DNA from: RGIG5612 sp045546255
Lineage (GTDB): Bacteria > Bacillota > Clostridia > Lachnospirales > Lachnospiraceae
DNA: 64,000 nucleotides
Reading direction: 5' to 3'
Assembly (NCBI GenBank): GCA_045546255.1
Contig: JAZQCK010000078.1
Span: forward strand, 1 to 64,000
The position numbers and the translations under genes were made by a program. The notes under the pieces were generated by a model. It did no database searches and was not told the DNA's origin. It saw only the letters and a list, made by a program, of their open reading frames with translations. Below, one piece after another: positions 49,736 through 57,278 of the stretch (its first letter is position 1; each line of letters starts with the position of its first letter).

Positions 49736-51433
49736 ATGAAAAAACCGGAGTTAAACGAAATAAAAATTTACGACTGTGACTTTCTTGTGGTGGGCGGCGG
49801 AGATGCCGGCTGCAGTGCGGCGATCGAAGCGGCTGAAAACGGTGTGAAGACGATCCTCCTTGAAAAAGCAAAGACAGAGCGAAGCGGCCATTCCGGCATG
49901 GGAATGGATCATGTTATGGATTTCCCGAGAGAAGGCGTCACAAACCTGGAATATGTGAAATTCTTTATGGGTCGGCACGAACTTTTAGGAGGTCCGGGAG
50001 CCCTTATGAATCCGAACGTCGGCTATATCCTGGGTGCGAAAAGCTGGTGGGCTCTTGAAAAAATGGAGCGCTGGGGCTATCCGATGCGCTGGGAAGATGA
50101 TGATTATCACTGGGTCCGCAATGGCTGGTTCGGTAAAAAAATCATGATCGGTGTTCACTGGCTGGATGTGAAGCCTGTGATGGCGAAGAAGTGCAGGGAA
50201 GTTGGTGTTCAGGTATTAGACCGTACCATGATGGTTGATCTGTTAACTGACCAAAATGGAAAAGTCTGCGGAGCAACTGCCCTTAATGTCAGGACAGGAG
50301 AATTCTGTGTCATTAAGGCGAGAGCAGTTGTGGTCTGCACCAACAATCTTTCCAGACATTATTCCGGCGAGACACCGATGCACTGGAAATATAAAATGCG
50401 CTATCACGGCCATCCTAGTTCGATTTCCGGAGATGGATTTAATGCATGTTATAAAGTGGGCGCAAAACTTGCCAACATGGACATTGCAACGGACTGGAAC
50501 TACCGGATCCGAGATGATATCACTCTTCCGTTTGGATCAATCGACCATGGGGATGGCATCCGCGGTCAGTGGATGAATGCAAAAGGAGAGGCAATCCCGT
50601 TCCCGACGGCTAAGATGTATGACGAGATTGAAAAAGCAGGCTTAGATCCGATCTATTGCACGATCGAGCATTTTAATGACACCTATCAGAAACGAAATGA
50701 GATCTGCATTGCGGATGAGCGCTTTGTATCTTTATATCTGGGTGAGCAAAGAGGTTTTAATCCAAAGAATCACAGATATGAACTGATGGAAAACCGCAGA
50801 TTTGGCTTTTACGGCCTTTCCGGTATCTTTACGGATGAAAATTTCTACTCAGGCGTTGAAGGACTTTACATTGCAGGTGATACGGCACTGGGACTTGGAG
50901 GATGCGGCTCAGCCTGCATCAGCGGCATTATTGTAGGAAGCCAGATGAAAGAATACTGCGCTTCGGCACCGGAACCTGAGATCGATATGCAGCACGTGCA
51001 GGATGTCATCGACGAGGTCTACGCGCCGATCTTTGTGGAAGACGGAACAGAGCCGATGGAAATGGAAAGTTCGATCCGCTATATCAATGACCATTACGTT
51101 GGAATGCATATCTCTGAAGGTAAGCTGAAAGAAGGTTTAAAGAGGCTCGGATCTTTGAAGAGAGCGTTTATGCCGCAGCTGATGGCAAAAACCCCGCATG
51201 ATCTGATGAGATGCGTTGAAGTCCGGAATATCTTTGACGGAAGTGTGCTTCATTTGAGGGCCTGCATGGAAAGAAAGGAATCCAGAGGAAACTTTATCCG
51301 GAATGATTATCCGGAACGGAATCCAGCAAATGACAACTACATTTCCATTTGCCACATCGTAGACGGAAAAGATGTGATCGAGATGATGCGCGCACCGGAA
51401 TTAAAACCTGAATATCTGGAGGAGGGCAAATAA
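49736..51433 (+). CDS. AprA/SdhA-like FAD-dependent reductase, second copy
   Basis: 565 residues from ATG 49736 (MKKPELNEIKIYDCDF), which aligns with the start of the first copy; an in-frame ATG at 49685 would add 17 unrelated residues. All motifs of the first copy are kept, including the GxGxxG, 'GGCGSACISG' and 'ESRGNFIRNDYPERN' segments. There is a one-residue deletion in the WED(T)DDYHW region. The 84-residue protein that precedes the first copy is missing. It is the first gene behind operator site E. Confidence 0.85.
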   Translation: MKKPELNEIKIYDCDFLVVGGGDAGCSAAIEAAENGVKTILLEKAKTERSGHSGMGMDHVMDFPREGVTNLEYVKFFMGRHELLGGPGALMNPNVGYILGAKSWWALEKMERWGYPMRWEDDDYHWVRNGWFGKKIMIGVHWLDVKPVMAKKCREVGVQVLDRTMMVDLLTDQNGKVCGATALNVRTGEFCVIKARAVVVCTNNLSRHYSGETPMHWKYKMRYHGHPSSISGDGFNACYKVGAKLANMDIATDWNYRIRDDITLPFGSIDHGDGIRGQWMNAKGEAIPFPTAKMYDEIEKAGLDPIYCTIEHFNDTYQKRNEICIADERFVSLYLGEQRGFNPKNHRYELMENRRFGFYGLSGIFTDENFYSGVEGLYIAGDTALGLGGCGSACISGIIVGSQMKEYCASAPEPEIDMQHVQDVIDEVYAPIFVEDGTEPMEMESSIRYINDHYVGMHISEGKLKEGLKRLGSLKRAFMPQLMAKTPHDLMRCVEVRNIFDGSVLHLRACMERKESRGNFIRNDYPERNPANDNYISICHIVDGKDVIEMMRAPELKPEYLEEGK

Positions 51434-51634
51434 ATGAAAGTTGTAAAGATTGAAAACGACAAATGCATTAAATGCATGAAATGTTACGACAATTGCCCGG
51501 AGGACGTTCTTGCTGTAAACGAGGCAGGCTATCCATATCTGAAATATGATGGAGAATGCTGGTTCTGCGGTATCTGCTGGATGAATTGTCCGAAACGCTG
51601 TATCGAGATCAGATTACCGGCTTCACTTTGGTAG
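51434..51634 (+). CDS. Two-cluster 4Fe-4S ferredoxin, second copy
   Basis: 66 residues, differing from the first copy only at residue 31 (Glu to Ala) and residue 59 (Leu to Ile). All eight cluster cysteines are kept. The start codon directly follows the flavoprotein stop. Such strong conservation, against more divergence in the neighbours, points to a tightly constrained interface with the flavoprotein. Confidence 0.92.
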   Translation: MKVVKIENDKCIKCMKCYDNCPEDVLAVNEAGYPYLKYDGECWFCGICWMNCPKRCIEIRLPASLW

Positions 51635-51683
51635 AAACAGAATGAAACCGTACGCACAGTGCGGAAGTGGAAAGGAGAAACGA

Positions 51684-52688
51684 ATGAAAATTTTTGCTTT
51701 GACCTGCGGCCAAAAAGGCGCAAACTGCGAGATCTTCGCAAAAGAAGCACTGCATGCTGCAGAAGAGCTTGGCGCAGAAGTTGAATTTTGCAGAATGCTG
51801 GACCTCAATATCCACACCTGCAATATCTGCTGGCCATGCCCGGTCATCATGAAAGGCGCAGAATACTGCATCCACAAAGATGACGCTGCCTGGCTTTATA
51901 ACAAGATCATGGACTGCGATGGCTTCCTGCTTGCAGCTCCGTGCTATTCCCTGACGCCTCCGGGAATGCTCCTTACGATCCGTGACAGAATCATGGGCCC
52001 GAGAGTTGACGTAGCGTCAAATTGGGAATCCTACAAGAATAAAGGCGTGGATGCGAAATTTGAGTTTGGTGAGCAGAATATCGATGAACGTCTCTTTAGA
52101 CGTAAGGTCGGTGCCATGATCTCCGTCGGCGGAGCAACAACAGAGCATTGGGTTTCTCTTTGTCTGGCATCTATGCAGACCTTAATGTTCTCTGCGCAGT
52201 TTAATATTGCAGATCAGATGAATGTTACGGGCGTATCGGATCAAGGTGCAGCGTGCTTCTATCCGGATCTTTTAGAGCGTGCCCGAGAGCTTGGAAGAAA
52301 CATGGTCAAGAGCTTTGAGACGGAGGTTCCTTATGAGCTCAATGATGCGCCGGATCATAAAAATCCGTACTTCGGAGAAGAGCATATCTGTCCGATGTGC
52401 CATCAGGGCCTGATGATGCTGTATCCGGGAACCGATAAAGTCTCCTGCGCCGTCTGCGGTATCGACGGAACGATCGATGTTGTAGATGGTGAAGTAAAAG
52501 TGACCTTTACGGAAGAGCAGAAATCCCACTCCCGTTATCTGTATCAGGGACTGAAGGATCACAATGATGAGGTTATGGCGGTTTCGGATGCCTTTGCTCC
52601 GAACAGACCGTTTATCAAAGAAAAAGTTGCGGCTTACAAACCGTGGGATGAGAAATACATGGTTAAACCGCCGCGTGATAAAAAATAA
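51684..52688 (+). CDS. Iron-sulfur flavoprotein with zinc ribbon, module 2
   Basis: 334 residues from ATG 51684, which has AAAGGAG six bases upstream; an earlier in-frame ATG (51642) lacks one. Cys 46, 49, 52 and 62 are conserved at the same positions as in module 1, as are the FMN loop (APCYSLTPPG) and the C-terminal CPMCH...CAVCG pair. It is visibly more diverged from its module 1 counterpart than the flavoprotein or ferredoxin are. Confidence 0.82.
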   Translation: MKIFALTCGQKGANCEIFAKEALHAAEELGAEVEFCRMLDLNIHTCNICWPCPVIMKGAEYCIHKDDAAWLYNKIMDCDGFLLAAPCYSLTPPGMLLTIRDRIMGPRVDVASNWESYKNKGVDAKFEFGEQNIDERLFRRKVGAMISVGGATTEHWVSLCLASMQTLMFSAQFNIADQMNVTGVSDQGAACFYPDLLERARELGRNMVKSFETEVPYELNDAPDHKNPYFGEEHICPMCHQGLMMLYPGTDKVSCAVCGIDGTIDVVDGEVKVTFTEEQKSHSRYLYQGLKDHNDEVMAVSDAFAPNRPFIKEKVAAYKPWDEKYMVKPPRDKK

Positions 52689-52745
52689 TAAGGGAATTAC
52701 GATTGGTAACTTATTGGATATTCATTTTATGAAGGAGAGGAAGAT

Positions 52746-54182
52746 ATGGAAAAGAGTAATAAAATGAAATGGTATCATTATCTTGGCTTTGCTCTGGGTG
52801 AGTCATCTTACACATTCCAGAATACAATGATCGCCTCCTACATGGTTTTGTATTTTACAACTGCTGTGGGTGTCAGCGCTCTTGCTGTAGGTACCATGAC
52901 GTTGATCTGCAGGATCGTAGATGCATTTACAGATATCGGATTCGGAATGATCGCCGACAGAACGAAGAAGAACCGCTTCGGTAAGTTTAAACCGTGGTAT
53001 CTGGGATCTCTTATCCCGACCGCCGTCGCGTTCGTTTTTGTCTTTGGTGTACCGGGAGCCATTGGTACAGGTTCTGCTATGGCGGTCCTGTTCATGTATA
53101 TTATTTACATTCTTTACGGGTCGATCTTTGCAACCGTCAACTTCCAGTGGCTTTCTGCCCAGACGGCTGTCTGCACCGATGATCCGAAAGAGAAGAGAAC
53201 GATGACGACCTGGAGACAGTGGTCTGCAGCCGCAACCGGTGTTTTGATTTCTTATTTTGGAATCAATTTGATCTTAAAGTTCAGTAACTTTGACATGACA
53301 AACCGCAGAGGCTACATGATCACAGCCATGATCGTAAGTGGCATCACTTTGGTATTTGCCATCATTGCAGCAATCACCAGTAAAGAGCGTTCCACACTCC
53401 GTATGTGGGATCAGGCGGCTGCTGATGCCAGCGAAAATCCGGCTGAGAAACTGAAGATCAAAGATGAGTTCCGTGTATTTAAAGGCAATAAACTGTTATG
53501 GGGAGCTTTGCTGATCAACGTCTTCATGTTCATGATGGCAACCGCAACCACGACTTTAACATCCTATTACTACACTTATTATCAGGGAAATCCGGCAATG
53601 ATCGCAACGGTTATGACAACGGCTACCATTGTAGGTGCGATCTTCAATACGGTTGTCGGTCCGATCTTAAGCCAGAAGTTAAAAAGAAATGCGCTGTACT
53701 TTATCTCAGGCGGAGCAATGCTTGTCTGCTGGATCATGACATGGCTCAGCCAAGGAAATATTCCGGTGCTGATCATCGGACAGTGTATCTTCCAGAGTTT
53801 CCTTCAGCTATTTAATGCGATCATCTTCCGCTCCATGCCGGATGCGATCGACTGGGGCGAGTGGAAATACGGCATCAATGCCCCTGGTATCGTTACCGCA
53901 TTTATTTCCTTCTGCCAGAAATTAGGGCTTGGTATTTCAACCTATGTGGTAACCCTGGCACTGACACTTGTTGGATATAAAGAAGGTGCAATCGAGCAGA
54001 CGGCGGCAGCACAGACCGGTATTTCCATTATCTATCCGCTGCTTCCGATCATCTTTATCTTCCTGACTCTGATCGGTTTCTTCCTGATCAACTCAGTAAA
54101 AGAGAGCGAACTGATCCAGATGAGAAAAGATCTGAACGCAAAACGCGGTATTGCATTTGATGAGAAAAACGCAATCGTCTAA
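52746..54182 (+). CDS. GPH-family cation symporter, second copy
   Basis: 478 residues, twelve hydrophobic segments, with the same motifs as the first copy (RIVDAFTDIGFGMIADRTK; 'DEFRVFKGNKLLWGALLIN') and the same C-terminal LIQMRKDLNAKRG tail. Placed last in the repeated block (flavoprotein, ferredoxin, Isf, transporter), as in module 1, so the whole four-gene unit was duplicated. The substrate may be the same or a close relative. Confidence 0.9.
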   Translation: MEKSNKMKWYHYLGFALGESSYTFQNTMIASYMVLYFTTAVGVSALAVGTMTLICRIVDAFTDIGFGMIADRTKKNRFGKFKPWYLGSLIPTAVAFVFVFGVPGAIGTGSAMAVLFMYIIYILYGSIFATVNFQWLSAQTAVCTDDPKEKRTMTTWRQWSAAATGVLISYFGINLILKFSNFDMTNRRGYMITAMIVSGITLVFAIIAAITSKERSTLRMWDQAAADASENPAEKLKIKDEFRVFKGNKLLWGALLINVFMFMMATATTTLTSYYYTYYQGNPAMIATVMTTATIVGAIFNTVVGPILSQKLKRNALYFISGGAMLVCWIMTWLSQGNIPVLIIGQCIFQSFLQLFNAIIFRSMPDAIDWGEWKYGINAPGIVTAFISFCQKLGLGISTYVVTLALTLVGYKEGAIEQTAAAQTGISIIYPLLPIIFIFLTLIGFFLINSVKESELIQMRKDLNAKRGIAFDEKNAIV

Positions 54183-54217
54183 TCGTGATCATAGAAGTTT
54201 GTGTTTTCCATAATTTG

Positions 54218-54243
54218 GGCAGGCTGCTTTGTGGCGGCCTGCC
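54218..54243 (+). terminator. GC-rich hairpin after the second transporter
   Basis: A 10-bp stem with one G-T pair (GGCAGGCTGC/GCGGCCTGCC) and no clear T-run. It is probably a weak terminator, so some readthrough into the next gene is likely. Confidence 0.5.
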
Positions 54244-54284
54244 TCCCTCTAAAACAACATTGCATTAATTAATAAAGGAGTCAT

Positions 54285-55229
54285 ATGAAAATATTAGGAA
54301 TCAGCTGCGGAAGAAAAGACGGAAATTCAGAACTCTTATTGAAGAAAGCGCTCATGGAAGCAAACGAAAAAGGCTTTGAGGTGGAGTATCTAAGGTTGCA
54401 GGAGCATCATATCAATCCCTGCACTGGATGTGAGCTTTGCTCCAATTCCGATAACTGGCCGGACGGGAAATTTCCGGAAAGCGGATATTTCTGCTGCTAT
54501 AAAGAAGACAGTGATCATTTATCCTATATCGTGGATAAAGTTAAAGAGGCTGACGGGATCATTCTTTCCACAGCAATCTATAATCTTACGGTCCCAGGGA
54601 TCCTTTTAGTCCTTTTAAACCGGATCCATTCCAAGAACTTTGCAAAGCATCATGAGATTGCAGGGCAGCAGCACACGCTCTGCGCAACGATCGCTGTCGG
54701 CGGAAGCGACATGACGAACCTGATCAAACCAATGTTGAATTTCACAGCCGTGGAGCTTTGCGGAAGCCAGATGAACCTGGTGGACCAGATGGTCGTTCAA
54801 TTCTGTTCTGCAAAAGATTACATGGCACTGCTGGATGAAAAAATTGAACGTGCCGGGCTTTTGGGAAGACGTATGGCAGATGCCCTGATGAATCAGGATG
54901 AGCCATATTACCGCGGAGGAGAAGACAATCCGGAATTCTGTCCTGTCTGCCATGGTGATGTCCTTCAGTTAAATGGAAACCGTGTCCGCTGTCCGGTCTG
55001 CAATATTCAGGGAGATGTCCGTTTTGCAGATAACGGAAAGATGTATGTTGCCTGGGATGGCGGGGCAGAGCTTTGCAGGCTGAATGATAACCCGAACGAG
55101 GAAGAAGTTCATGTAAAGCAGCGGGCACCTTTCAAAGCGGTACGTGAGAATAAAGAACGCATTCAGGAAGTGAAACATGCTTTGTCAGATTGGATCACAC
55201 CTCTTCCGGCTCCGCCGTTGAACCGGTGA
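54285..55229 (+). CDS. Iron-sulfur flavoprotein with zinc ribbon, fourth member
   Basis: 314 residues. The FMN reductase fold starts KILGISCGRKDGNSELL. Its cysteine cluster, C46-x2-C49-x2-C52 with the fourth ligand at Cys70 or Cys71, has a much longer last gap than its relatives. The C-terminal CPVCHGD...CPVCNIQG site is kept. AAAGGAG precedes the start. It is not simply another duplicate of the module genes; it probably arose earlier and may serve the FAD reductases. Confidence 0.8.
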   Translation: MKILGISCGRKDGNSELLLKKALMEANEKGFEVEYLRLQEHHINPCTGCELCSNSDNWPDGKFPESGYFCCYKEDSDHLSYIVDKVKEADGIILSTAIYNLTVPGILLVLLNRIHSKNFAKHHEIAGQQHTLCATIAVGGSDMTNLIKPMLNFTAVELCGSQMNLVDQMVVQFCSAKDYMALLDEKIERAGLLGRRMADALMNQDEPYYRGGEDNPEFCPVCHGDVLQLNGNRVRCPVCNIQGDVRFADNGKMYVAWDGGAELCRLNDNPNEEEVHVKQRAPFKAVRENKERIQEVKHALSDWITPLPAPPLNR

Positions 55230-55305
55230 TCTTTCAGGAAAGTGGCCTGATCGGCATTATAAGCTATAACGAATAAACTGTCTGGAATACAGGAGGATCG
55301 AAGAA

Positions 55306-55599
55306 ATGGACTATGTTGCAAATTCAGGAAGACTGTTAAAAGATAAAAAAGCAATGGCAGCATTTCTGGTCTGTACAGAAGGAATTGCGGAAAATGACAG
55401 TGATCTGAAAGATCTTTATATCAATCAGGGAACGGCATTCCTTTGCATGAAAAAATACAAAGACGCTATATCCAGTTTTGATAAAGCGTTGGAACTGGCT
55501 CCTGATGATGAGTCAGCTAAACATAACAGAGAAATAGCTGTGCGTTCTGAAGAAGCACAGCAGCCGCTGACGGATGACATCATCATCAAGGGAATCTAA
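55306..55599 (+). CDS. Short TPR protein at the right border of the island
   Basis: 97 residues with about two tetratricopeptide units ('GTAFLCMKKYKDAISSFDKALELAPDD'). The N-terminus (DYVANSGRLLKDKKAMAAFLVC) and C-terminus (IIIKGI) match the 235-residue TPR protein at the left border, but the middle repeats are absent. It looks like an internally deleted or minimal paralog. ACAGGAGG precedes the start. It is probably co-transcribed with the preceding Isf-like gene. Confidence 0.82.
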   Translation: MDYVANSGRLLKDKKAMAAFLVCTEGIAENDSDLKDLYINQGTAFLCMKKYKDAISSFDKALELAPDDESAKHNREIAVRSEEAQQPLTDDIIIKGI

Positions 55600-55671
55600 T
55601 TTATCGGTATTTCATTTTTAAAATACATTTTGAGCATTCGGTGGCGGATCATTTGACCTGCCGAACAGAGA

Positions 55672-55698
55672 AGGTCCTGTATAGCTGCAGGATCTTTT
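55672..55698 (+). terminator. Terminator at the right end of the island
   Basis: AGGTCCTG/CAGGATCT (one G-T pair), an eight-base loop and TTTT. Confidence 0.75.
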
Positions 55699-55819
55699 CT
55701 GCTATGCAGGAGGAACGTTGTTTTTCTCTTATGTCGATGAAATAACTGTATTTTCGCCTGAAAAGAGGTATAATAAGATCAACATAGAGAGATGAACCGG
55801 AAAGAATGGAGCAGTAAAA

Positions 55820-56449
55820 ATGAGACGGTGTGTGATCGTTGGCGGAGCAGGTATTGAAGACTATGAATTTGCACGCAGCTATCTGCGAGAGGATGATTTC
55901 GTTGTCTATTGCGATTGCGGCTTGAAACATCAGGCGTTCTTAGAGCGGGATCCGGACCTCATCGTGGGGGATTTTGATTCGCATGAAAATCCGCATCTGG
56001 ATGTGGAGACGATCGTTCTTCCGATCATCAAAGATGATACAGACACGGTATTTGCCGTGAAGGAAGCGTTAGGCCGTGGCTTTGAAGACTTTCTGCTTCT
56101 GGGAGCTGCAGGGGCAAGGCTGGACCACACGCTTGGAAACGTATCGATCCTTCTGATGCTGGATACCATGGGAAAAAAGGCGAAGCTGATCGACGATTAT
56201 TCAGAAATGGAGATCATCTCAGACAAGGAGGCCTCTGTAAGCGATTCCTGGGCTTATTTTTCACTTTTGAATATTACTGGAGAGGCAGAGGAGATCAACG
56301 TCGAAAACGCGAAATATGAGCTTCAGGATGCGGAAATTGATTGTGACTGGCAATATGGAGTCAGCAATGAGCCATTGCCAGGCAAGACGACAAACATCAA
56401 AGTCGGAAAAGGAAGGCTGCTCTTAGTCAGGGTTCGCCCCGGAGTTTAA
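55820..56449 (+). CDS. thiN: Thiamine pyrophosphokinase
   Basis: 209 residues. It transfers pyrophosphate from ATP to thiamine to make the active cofactor. The N-terminal catalytic domain has 'YCDCGLKHQ', 'DLIVGDFDSHE', KDDTDTVFAV and LGAAGARLDHTLGN, all typical. The C-terminal beta-sandwich binds thiamine. No TPP riboswitch is apparent upstream, as expected for this enzyme. Confidence 0.93.
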   Translation: MRRCVIVGGAGIEDYEFARSYLREDDFVVYCDCGLKHQAFLERDPDLIVGDFDSHENPHLDVETIVLPIIKDDTDTVFAVKEALGRGFEDFLLLGAAGARLDHTLGNVSILLMLDTMGKKAKLIDDYSEMEIISDKEASVSDSWAYFSLLNITGEAEEINVENAKYELQDAEIDCDWQYGVSNEPLPGKTTNIKVGKGRLLLVRVRPGV

Positions 56450-56532
56450 TTGTTGGCAGTTTTTTCCTGAGGTACCTGGTGTTTACTAGTCAGGAGCCAG
56501 AATAGATTTTAGAAAGAATAAAGGATATCAGA

Positions 56533-56976
56533 ATGAGCACAAAAGTTAATGTTGAGAAATTAGATGATAAAGCAATCCTGCCGACCTACGGCAGTGAGTT
56601 TTCCGCAGGCGCAGACCTTTATGCCTGTTTAGAAGAAGCGGTAACAATTGAGCCGGGAGAAGCGGTCCTGATCCATACGGGACTTGCGATGGAAATCCCA
56701 GTGGGCTATGCAGGCCTAATCTATGCAAGAAGCGGCCTTGCAACTAAGAAGGGTTTAGCGCCTTCCAATAAAGTTGGTGTCGTCGATGCGGATTATCGCG
56801 GAGAAGTCATGGTATCTTTATTCAATCATTCCAAAGAGGCCAGAGTGATCGAGCATGGAGAGCGGATCGCACAGCTCGTGATCGCACCGTTCATTGCTGC
56901 TGACTGGAATGTTGTCGATGAACTGGAAGAGACTGTTCGCGGAGAAGGAGGGTTCGGTTCGACCGGAACGAAATAG
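56533..56976 (+). CDS. dut: dUTP diphosphatase
   Basis: 147 residues, a standard trimeric dUTPase. The five conserved motifs are readable: AGADLYA, 'IYARSGLATKKG', 'GVVDADYRGE', 'GERIAQLVI' and the C-terminal RGEGGFGSTGT arm that closes over the substrate. It hydrolyses dUTP to dUMP, keeping uracil out of DNA and feeding thymidylate synthesis. Confidence 0.96.
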   Translation: MSTKVNVEKLDDKAILPTYGSEFSAGADLYACLEEAVTIEPGEAVLIHTGLAMEIPVGYAGLIYARSGLATKKGLAPSNKVGVVDADYRGEVMVSLFNHSKEARVIEHGERIAQLVIAPFIAADWNVVDELEETVRGEGGFGSTGTK

Positions 56977-56978
56977 TT

Positions 56979-57104
56979 ATGAAGAAAAGAAAAGTCAAAG
57001 AAATTAAAAAAATATCAGCGATCGGAGTCTCCTTTGCGGTGATCGGGCTCTTTATTGTGCTTGCAATCTTAGAAAGCAAGGATATCTTGACGCAGGAGGA
57101 TTAG
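56979..57104 (+). CDS. 41-residue single-helix membrane protein
   Basis: Starts two bases after the dut stop. A basic N-terminus (KKRKVKEIKK) is followed by one hydrophobic helix (about residues 13-33) and a short acidic tail. The charge pattern suggests the N-terminus stays inside. No family is recognised. Translational coupling to dut would explain the poor ribosome binding site. It could be a chance frame, but composition and placement favour a real small gene. Confidence 0.5.
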   Translation: MKKRKVKEIKKISAIGVSFAVIGLFIVLAILESKDILTQED

Positions 57105-57172
57105 CCGGAACTTGAGACATATCAGCAGAGTTCTTTTGATTCAGCCTGCAGGCTTCGTTTGCTAATTTAAGA

Positions 57173-57212
57173 AAAAACAGACCACGGTTTGAGTGTTTCA
57201 ATTCCGTGGTCT
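57173..57212. terminator. Bidirectional terminator between dut and the LCP gene
   Basis: A 9-bp stem (AGACCACGG/CCGTGGTCT), T-rich on the plus side and six A's before it, so it also ends the minus-strand LCP transcript. Confidence 0.85.
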
Positions 57213-57278
57213 TATTCTATCTTTCAAAGTATTTGGATAAGTAGTAAATGATACTAGCAACAATCAAATTGGCTTGAA

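Noticed and set aside
33547..55229. Aromatic O-demethylase operon of the Mtv/Vdm type
   Set aside because: URO-D-fold proteins are present but no corrinoid protein, MtrH-like methyltransferase or activator, so the specific assignment is not supported.
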